Shown here: piece by piece, positions 9,325 through 15,000 of the stretch
How positions within the stretch are numbered: the first letter of the stretch is position 1
Layout: every line of letters begins with the position of its first letter
Source of the DNA: Actinidia chinensis
Taxonomy: Eukaryota > Streptophyta > Magnoliopsida > Ericales > Actinidiaceae
Assembly (NCBI GenBank): GCA_009663005.1
Contig: CM018894.1
Span: 4,397,407 to 4,412,406, forward strand
Length of the DNA: 15,000 bases
Reading direction: 5' to 3'
Made by a program: the position numbers and the translations under genes
The notes under the pieces: model-generated
What the model was told of the DNA's origin: nothing
What the model saw: the letters and a program-made list of their open reading frames with translations, nothing else
Database searches by the model: none

Positions 9325-9625
9325 GAAACTTCCATCAACGTAATCCAAAAAATCTCCATCTTTGTCCTTTATTTTACTATTGATGGACCTAGATTCTCAC
9401 TCCCCATATATAAAATCTCCTTCACAAATCTACATGCACTCACACATGCATAATCCATAGCATTTTACATCTTCATACCCTTTCACCCATAATTCATACT
9501 CACATCCCCAAAAATATCAACAAACTCCTTAGTTACGGCTAGAATAGTAATTGGGAAACCACATTCTCCCCAACCCTTAGTAGGGGGCGTTGCTAACCAT
9601 AGGCCCTTTTGGCCATGTGATCCTC
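9325..9625 (+). other. Leader between the motif array and the env-like ORF
   Basis: No ORF is seen. It holds the TATA box at 9407 and then about 200 bp of C/A-rich sequence (cactcacacatgcataatcc, and so on) resembling a plant 5' leader, up to the ATG at 9626. Confidence 0.55.
9407..9415 (+). promoter_or_regulatory. Candidate TATA box upstream of the env-like ORF
   Basis: TATATAAAA in the context CCCCATATATAAAATCTCC is a good match to a plant TATA box. It lies about 210 bp before the env-like ATG and just after the ACCGGT array. It could have driven a subgenomic transcript. Transcription is not shown by sequence alone. Confidence 0.5.
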
Positions 9626-10820
9626 ATGGCAAGAACTAAGAATGCTTCCAAAAAGGGAAAGGGGATTAGTGAGAGAACTTCGAGAGGTGGGGGTACAGAT
9701 AAGGGAAAAAGGAAAACAAGTTGAAACAGGAAAGGAGGTAGGAAAGGATACGTGGGTGGTAAGAGAAACCAAAAGGAGAAAGGACCAAGCCCAAGAGGAG
9801 CTAGTAGAGTGGTAAGAATCTATTTTGTGTTGGGGTGTTACTTGTGAAAGGAAAGTGAAGAGGGAACAAATCACGAATGGTACAGTTATTCGCACATTGC
9901 CGCATCGGGGGTTAGGTTTTTTCTTCAAAAAGATAAAGGGGTATAGCCGACCGATTATGAATGAATTTTATACGAATATGAAGGTCAGTAATGTGGGAAG
10001 AAAGATTACAAGTAAAGTGAGGGGAAAGGATGTGAGAGTAACCCCAAATTCTACTGGAATTGCACCCAGCCTAGCTGAGAGATACAGAGTATCCCAACAG
10101 AGACTACCCCTCTCTGACTGATGCAAAGTATGCACAAACTATCTATGAGAGGCCTGATGAGTTTAGGGTTAGAGATAAATTCTAACTTGAAAAATTCAAA
10201 GGCTCCTAAAAATTGGTAAAGAAAGTCATCCATTACAATATTACACCAACAGGGTTTGAGAAACAACTTAAGCTAGAGGAGTTTGAGTTTTTATATGTGA
10301 TAATGAGCTAGGAAATGGTTGATATTACTGAGTACATCTGGAATAAAATGGTAAAGTTCAAGCAAAATTTACCTTTTGAGGGTGAACTTACCATTTGTGG
10401 CTATGGTTACAAAGTTATGTTTGGAGGTCGGAGTTCCACTTTAGGGTGAGATTTTGATGAAGCCTCTAGTGGGACCGATCACTCTTGCTTCGGTCCATAA
10501 AAGAATAGCCATGTCTCATGGCCCGGTGTCTGTTCCTACTTTTACTATTGTGGCTTCCACTTCCACAGAGCCACTTCAACCCAAAACCAGATCATGGAAG
10601 CTTGAGGAGTTGATGAACAAAATTCTCTATCGTCAATCAGACATAATCAAAGAACAAAAAAAAGATGAGAAGAAAATTTGACTTTTGTGTGAAAATTGCC
10701 GAGCAATAAACGGACACCTCTTATCTAGAGGATGAGAGTGATGAAGAGGAAGAAGGAGAATGAGGTGATGATGACAATGAGGAGGAGGAGGAGGAGGCAG
10801 AGAAAGATGACTCTGCATGA
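9626..10820 (+). pseudogene. Athila env-like ORF relic (putative plant transposon protein type)
   Basis: This is the extra 3' ORF of Athila-type elements, sometimes called env-like; its function is unknown. It starts with ATG at 9626 (G follows the ATG) and a basic MARTKNASKKGKG segment, with a stop at 9722. The conserved domain is seen in another frame as FFFKKIKGYSRPIMNEFYTN and TSKVRGKDVRVTP (about 9910-10050). After a frameshift comes TDAKYAQTIYERPDEFRV, then HYNITPTG, EFEFLYVIM and EYIWNKMVKFKQNLP (10117-10380), with several stops. Frame changes again before MKPLVGPITLASVHKRIAMS (about 10455-10514). The C-terminus is strongly acidic (ESDEEEEGE, then DDDNEEEEEEAEKDD) and ends at TGA 10818-10820. 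At least three frameshifts and five stops make it non-functional. Its order after pol supports the Athila assignment. I see no convincing signal peptide or membrane segment. Confidence 0.72.
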
Positions 10821-10840
10821 GTCATGACTGGTGGTGTGCA

Positions 10841-10870
10841 TAGTAGTAGTAATAGTAATAGTAGAGTAGT
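10841..10870. repeat. TAG/TAA trinucleotide microsatellite
   Basis: An imperfect run of TAG and TAA triplets just after the env-like stop. No role is apparent. Confidence 0.8.
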
Positions 10871-11267
10871 GTTGCTTTCGTTGGTTGTTTTTGTTTTCTT
10901 GAGTCATAGTGGTAGTTGAGTGGGTTGGATGATGGCATTTTTGGGTAGAAAATTGAAACATGTTGTAAGCCACCATCCATTTTGGTTTAACCCATTTTTG
11001 TTAACACCAAGGTCATTATAAGCTACAATGTCCATGTTTGATTATGCAATGAACAGGTTGTTTCTACTTCTGAAATGTTTATGCCTCACTTTTAAGTGTT
11101 CTTTTCATTTGTTCATAGAATAGAATAGCTATACTCTTCGTATGGAACTTTGTTCAGGCATGTTAGTTCATTTGGCTTCCCTACATATTCTTGTTGAAAG
11201 AATGCTTTTGGATTGTTTCAAGGTGCTTAATTGTACATTTTTTGTTGTGAGTGACACACATCTTATG

Positions 11268-11418
11268 AGGCTTAAAGCTGAGACTCAATTTGAATGGATA
11301 GATTGAATGCATGGTTTGCTTGACTGAGGTTAAAGGTACATTAAGGCTTGAAGTTGAGACTTAATTTAAATGGATAGATTGAATCCATGGTTTGCTTGAC
11401 TGAGGTTAAAGGTTCATT
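11268..11418. repeat. 76-bp tandem duplication (two units)
   Basis: The unit starting AGGCTTAAAGCTGAGACT at 11268 is repeated at 11344 with a handful of substitutions. Both units contain TGGATAGATTGAAT, ATGGTTTGCTTGACTGAGG and TTAAAGGT. Its clean edges indicate a local duplication. Confidence 0.9.
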
Positions 11419-12151
11419 GCTTGGTTGTAGTTGAATTTGGCCTATAACAAGATTTTTTAAATTTTTGCATCCTTATGTAATTGGAATAGTTCTCGATGCA
11501 TGCCATGTTGTTAAGTAGTTCTAAAATCACTGACTAGGTTGGAATTATGTGTTGAGTTGGATTTCCTAAGGGACTAGCAAACCTTAAGTCATAGGATGTT
11601 TTTGTTTCTATTTAACAGTATATTTCCCTCATACTTTAGCACATTTGCGTATATTATTTGTTCTACTTAACTTTTATTTAGTAAAAGTGTGTTCAACTAT
11701 TTTGTAGGTTCAATTGAGCATAAATGAGGTTGAAAAAGGCGAGGAATCGAGCCGGGAGTGGTTGGGAGTTGGTTGTGTTGAATCAATCCTCAATTTCGAT
11801 GATAACAAAAGGCATATTATAGTTAAATATGTTACTAAGTGTGTTGCAGTGGATAAGCATTCGCGTTTTTTTAATTTGTGTATAAACCTGAAAATTCGAC
11901 CAAGAAAAATGCAACGCACTCTCTGCCAGAAGTGTCGAAAATGTTTAAAGGTGTGACACCTTTTTAAAGACTGAAGCCGTATGAATAAACGCTAATAAAA
12001 AAATAGTCTTAAACAAATGAATTGATCATGGATTTTTATGGAACAAAGATGATAACAATCATACATTCTCATAAAGAAGAAATCTTAAAGAGAGTGAAAT
12101 GATCGGAGATCAAATAGTCAAGAAATCAACAAAAATACATTTTGGAAAGAA

Positions 12152-12765
12152 GTGTCGACACCTAGTACAGATGTGTCGACACCAAATATTAGTTGCAAAA
12201 CTCAGAATTCTACAAGAAGAAGTGTCAACCCCAATATCGACACCAAATGTCAGTGGCTAAGGAACCAATTCTGGAGAAAGAAATGTTGACACCCATGTTA
12301 ACACCAAATATCAGTGGCCAAACTCAAAAGTTTGGAACATCAAGTGTCGACACCTACATCAGCACAAAATGTCAGTGCAAAATCCAAAAGTTTGAAAGAA
12401 GAAGTGTCTACACCTACATCAACACCAAATGTCAGTGGCCAAATTCAGAAGTTTGGAACATCAAGTGTCGACACCTACATCAGCACCAAATGTCAATAGC
12501 CAAACTTAGAAGTTTTAGAAACTCAAGTGCAACCAAATCAGCCCAAATGTCAGTGGCCAAACCTTAGAAGTTGGAATATCCAAGTGTCGACACCAACATC
12601 AGCACCAAATGTCAGTAGCCAAACCCAGAAATTGGAAACAAAAGTTGGCGACACCAAGTATCAGCATCTGGAGACAATTTTCAACTAAAAACTGAAGGCT
12701 TGAATGATTGAAGTGTCGACACCGAAAATGAAGTGTCGGACACCTGAAAATCATGTGTCGACACC
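12152..12765. repeat. ~60-bp minisatellite built on palindrome GTGTCGACAC
   Basis: Seven exact copies of the 10-bp palindrome GTGTCGACAC start at 12152, 12173, 12344, 12465, 12584, 12713 and 12755. Diverged versions near 12222, 12283, 12404, 12527 and 12644 keep a regular ~60-bp spacing from 12222 to 12644. Each unit also holds CACCAAATGTCAGTGGCC and AGTTTGGAA. The frames 12193-12567 and 12314-12499 are repeat read-through. Position in the LTR U3, upstream of the TATA-like box, makes it a candidate array of protein-binding sites. That is inference. Confidence 0.85.
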
Positions 12766-12849
12766 TAACAATATTATTTTCAAATGCAGAGTTTTCTGGG
12801 ACAGATAAAATGCCTCCAATACCACCAATGGTTCACTATCATTCAAGCC

Positions 12850-12858
12850 ATTAAATAC
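12850..12858 (+). promoter_or_regulatory. TATA-like box of the copia LTR (degenerate)
   Basis: ATTAAATAC in the context AAGCCATTAAATACAAG lies about 85 bp after the palindrome array and resembles a mutated TATAAATAC box. It would mark the start of the R region about 30 bp downstream. Confidence 0.4.
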
Positions 12859-13508
12859 AAGTCTCACAAAGGCATTAAACGAGAGAAGGACACATCCAAA
12901 GCATTGATTACATTCCAACAAGCTTTAAAAGTCAACATCTCTTGAACATTCCCTTGTCTTCTTAGGTTAGATTGATTGTGTGATTCCACTCATATCTACT
13001 CTTTGAGAGTAGTTTTGATTTCACCTAAAAATATCATTTTCTACCTTACTCTTGGTAAGTTGAGTGAGATTAGACAAAATCAATTGGTGAGAGAGTTTTG
13101 AGTGTTTTTCTTGTAAAAGCTTAAACATTCAGATGTTTGAGTATTCCTCTAATAAGTTAAACACTAGAAAATTTGAGTGAAACTTGCGACAAAATCACTT
13201 GGTTGTAAAAATAGCTGAGCAACTTGGAAAATCAGGGCCCTCACATGTAGTTGAGGATTACAAATAGTGAAAGAAGAAAATCTTGCAGAGGTCTTGGGAG
13301 GGACGAGATATGGGTTGTGATCGAACCTCAGTAAAATTGGTGTGCTCTTCTTTATATTATTATTGATCTACCGTGTGAATTTATTATATTTTAAACATTC
13401 TATTGAATTGCACATTATAATTAGATAATAATTTAATTAACTCTAATTTACTAATTTAATTTGAAAAACCAAATTCATCCCCTCTTGGGTTTCCTATTGG
13501 GACTAAAA

Positions 13509-13524
13509 TTGGTAGTATCAGAGC
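13509..13524 (+). other. Primer binding site, tRNA-iMet type, disrupted
   Basis: TTGGTAGTATCAGAGC differs from the standard plant TTGGTATCAGAGC by three extra bases (a repeated GTA). It adjoins the LTR 3' end and precedes gag by about 40 bp. The site primes minus-strand synthesis in LTR elements; the insertion would weaken pairing with the tRNA. Confidence 0.8.
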
Positions 13525-13563
13525 TAGTATCCTATTAGGCTTACACATCGTAGGAATAGATCC

Positions 13564-15000
13564 ATGGGGGACAACCAACTCGGTACTCCCTTAGTGAAGG
13601 TCAATCCACAATAGACCACATATTTTAATGGAACAAATTATAACTATTAGAAAAATAGAATGAGAAATCTATGTTACAATCCATAGATTAAACTATGGAG
13701 GATAATCGTTAGTGGCCATAAGACTCCAACAATAAAATTAAAGGAAAAGAGAAACCTAAAACCCGATTCACTTAGGATGAAAATGATTAAAAATGTTACA
13801 ATCAAACTCCAGGCTATGAACATATTATATTGTGCATTGGATCCGAATGAATATATTCGGATTTCATCTTGTGAATCAGCCAAATAAATAGGGGTTAGGT
13901 AGAAGTAACTCATGAAAAGAACTAGTCAAGTTAAGGATCTAAAATCAATATCCTAGTTTCATAAAATATGATTATTTATGATGTGAAAACGGATTATCAA
14001 TTACCCAAAAATGTTCACGAGATTCACAAATATTATTTAATGGTTAAAAACTCTTGGAAAGGTTTATCCTAATAATGAAGCAGGTGAGAAAAATCTTAAG
14101 ATCTTTACAAAAAAACTGGGAAGCAAAAAGTCACAGCAATTCAAGAAGGCAAAAGATCTTAATAGTCTAGCCCTTGATGAGCCTTTTGGGTTCTCTCATG
14201 AGCTTACACAAAGACACATGCCAAGAGATGAGGAAAGCAAAGACAAACTGGGTAGCATTCAAATCCATAACTAAGAAGATGAATTTCAGTGAGAAGATGA
14301 TGCAGAAGAAAGACTCTTATAACTCGTAAATTCAAAGATTCATGAAGAAGAAATTGAGAGGTGAAAAAAGGCTGATGGCCAAAGGACGGAGGCTAACAAA
14401 GAATCAACGTCATATGCTATATGAATTGTAAACAAGACGGAAACATATGAAACGCCGAATACCCTTTACTGAAAAAAAAAGAGAAAAAGAAGGAAAAAAA
14501 AATGAAAAAGGGCAATGGCCGGCTTATGACATGGAGCAGGATGATGATGAATCAGATCCGAAGATGAATCCCAACAAAGGAGATTGCCAATCTTTGTCTT
14601 ATGGCTCATGAGGATGAAGATGAGGTAACAAACTTAAATCATCTCAAATTATTTTTAATGAATTACAAGATACTTTGATGAATTAATGAATGAATTCAAG
14701 GTTTGGAAAGTAAAATAGTTTACTCAAAAAAGAGGTGGCTCTCTTTTAAAAGAAAATGAGAATTTCAACAAGAAAATGATATGTTGAAAATTCAAATTGA
14801 TACTCTGAAAAAAAAAGGATAAGGAAAAGGTTTCTTCAAAAGATTTTTTAAAGGAAAGGCAAAACTTAAATGACAAGGCAAATATTTGGAAACAATTCTT
14901 ATACAAATGCTGTGGATGGAAAAAGATAAATTGGATGCCAACCTTGGAAAATAAAAAATTTCTCTTGACAGGCGGGCAATTGGTTTCAATCCGGTTTAAA
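13564..15000 (+). pseudogene. gag: Ty1/copia gag relic, runs off the window
   Basis: Relic of a copia nucleocapsid polyprotein. The ATG at 13564 opens MGDNQLGTPLV, with stops at 13612 and 13648, the latter exactly after YFNGTNYNY where the family usually has tryptophan. One frame continues with LQAMNILYCALDPNEY and RISSCESAK (about 13810-13885), then TSQVKDLKS, MFTRFTNII and KTLGKVYPNNE with stops between. Later come KDLNSLALDE (about 14150) and RKFK near 14325. A CCHC zinc knuckle remnant is at 14415-14471 (CYMNCKQDGNI, stop, NAEYPLL), where the histidine is now N and the last cysteine Y. A lysine-rich stretch and a coiled-coil-like tail (FDELMNEFK, SLLKENENF) follow. The same lineage is seen in SIRE/Maximus-like copia elements; that assignment is tentative. 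Confidence 0.8.

Larger units (their letters stand above)
10821..11775 (+). other. Non-coding sequence 3' of the env-like relic
   Basis: No gene is supported. It contains a TAG/TAA trinucleotide microsatellite at 10841-10870 and a 76-bp tandem duplication at 11268-11418. It probably represents the 3' untranslated part of the Athila relic. A 3' LTR for that element was not recognised before the copia LTR begins. Confidence 0.5.
11776..13508 (+). mobile_element. Copia-type 5' LTR
   Basis: The LTR is defined from its right end: CCCCTCTTGGGTTTCC, then TTGGGACTA, followed directly by a tRNA-iMet-like primer site and a copia gag. The proposed left end TGTTGAATC (11776), followed by tcgatgataacaaaaggc, fits the TGTTGAAT...GATGATAACA start of many plant copia LTRs, but it is inferred; a second gatgataacaatca occurs near 12047. 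The order inside is a U3 with a ~60-bp palindrome minisatellite (12152-12765), a TATA-like ATTAAATAC at 12850, then R/U5. A length of about 1.7 kb is long for copia but acceptable for SIRE/Maximus-like families. The partner 3' LTR lies outside the window. Confidence 0.65.

Noticed and set aside
10725..10976. Minus-strand frame with T/H-rich and leucine-rich runs, and the overlapping frame 10633-10818
   Set aside because: Antisense of the env-like acidic tail and a TAG microsatellite.
12193..12567. Plus-strand frame with repeated peptide, and the overlapping frame 12314-12499
   Set aside because: Both are read-through of the ~60-bp minisatellite in the LTR.
12222..12660. CRISPR-like regular spacing
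   Set aside because: The whole ~60-bp unit is repeated, including the between-motif parts; there are no unique spacers, and the context is a plant retroelement LTR.
13674..13913. Minus-strand hydrophobic frame
   Set aside because: It lies antisense to a well-supported copia gag relic and has no independent support.

Overview
The window looks like heterochromatic, TE-rich nuclear DNA of a flowering plant, probably a dicot. It is very AT-rich with no intact protein-coding gene. Every recognisable coding trace belongs to a decayed LTR retrotransposon of a plant lineage: Ty3/gypsy of Athila type and Ty1/copia. The species cannot be named from the sequence.

Layout. Positions 1-1428 are a retroelement LTR-like sequence on the plus strand, cut by the window edge and interrupted by long poly-G runs. 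Positions 1429-4139 are non-coding, with a ~70-bp palindrome-bearing tandem repeat (2235-2690) and a degenerate C/A-rich minisatellite (about 3520-4060). Positions 4140-5751 hold a 5'-truncated Athila-like pol relic (reverse transcriptase, RNase H, integrase) with frameshifts, stops and internal deletions. It is split at 5752-7636 by a second, diverged copy of the left LTR-like sequence in the opposite orientation. The integrase C-terminus resumes at about 7637 and ends at a stop at 7995. After a ~0.9-kb spacer with a purine-rich motif come an array of ACCGGT-centred motifs (8913-9324), a TATA box (9407) and the ruined Athila env-like ORF (9626-10820) with an acidic tail. Non-coding 3' sequence (10821-11775) follows.

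The right end is a separate copia element on the plus strand: a ~1.7-kb LTR (about 11776-13508) with a ~60-bp minisatellite built on the palindrome GTGTCGACAC, a disrupted tRNA-iMet-type primer binding site (13509-13524), and a dead gag (13564 to the window end).

The order of events is inferred. An Athila element inserted, lost its 5' part and much of integrase, and was then interrupted by an LTR-type element. A copia element sits at its 3' side. Nothing is likely to be expressed as functional protein. I found no credible new molecular system. The most interesting points are the two palindrome arrays that both lie upstream of TATA-like boxes, the inverted pair of LTR-like sequences around the pol relic, and the abnormal poly-G tracts.
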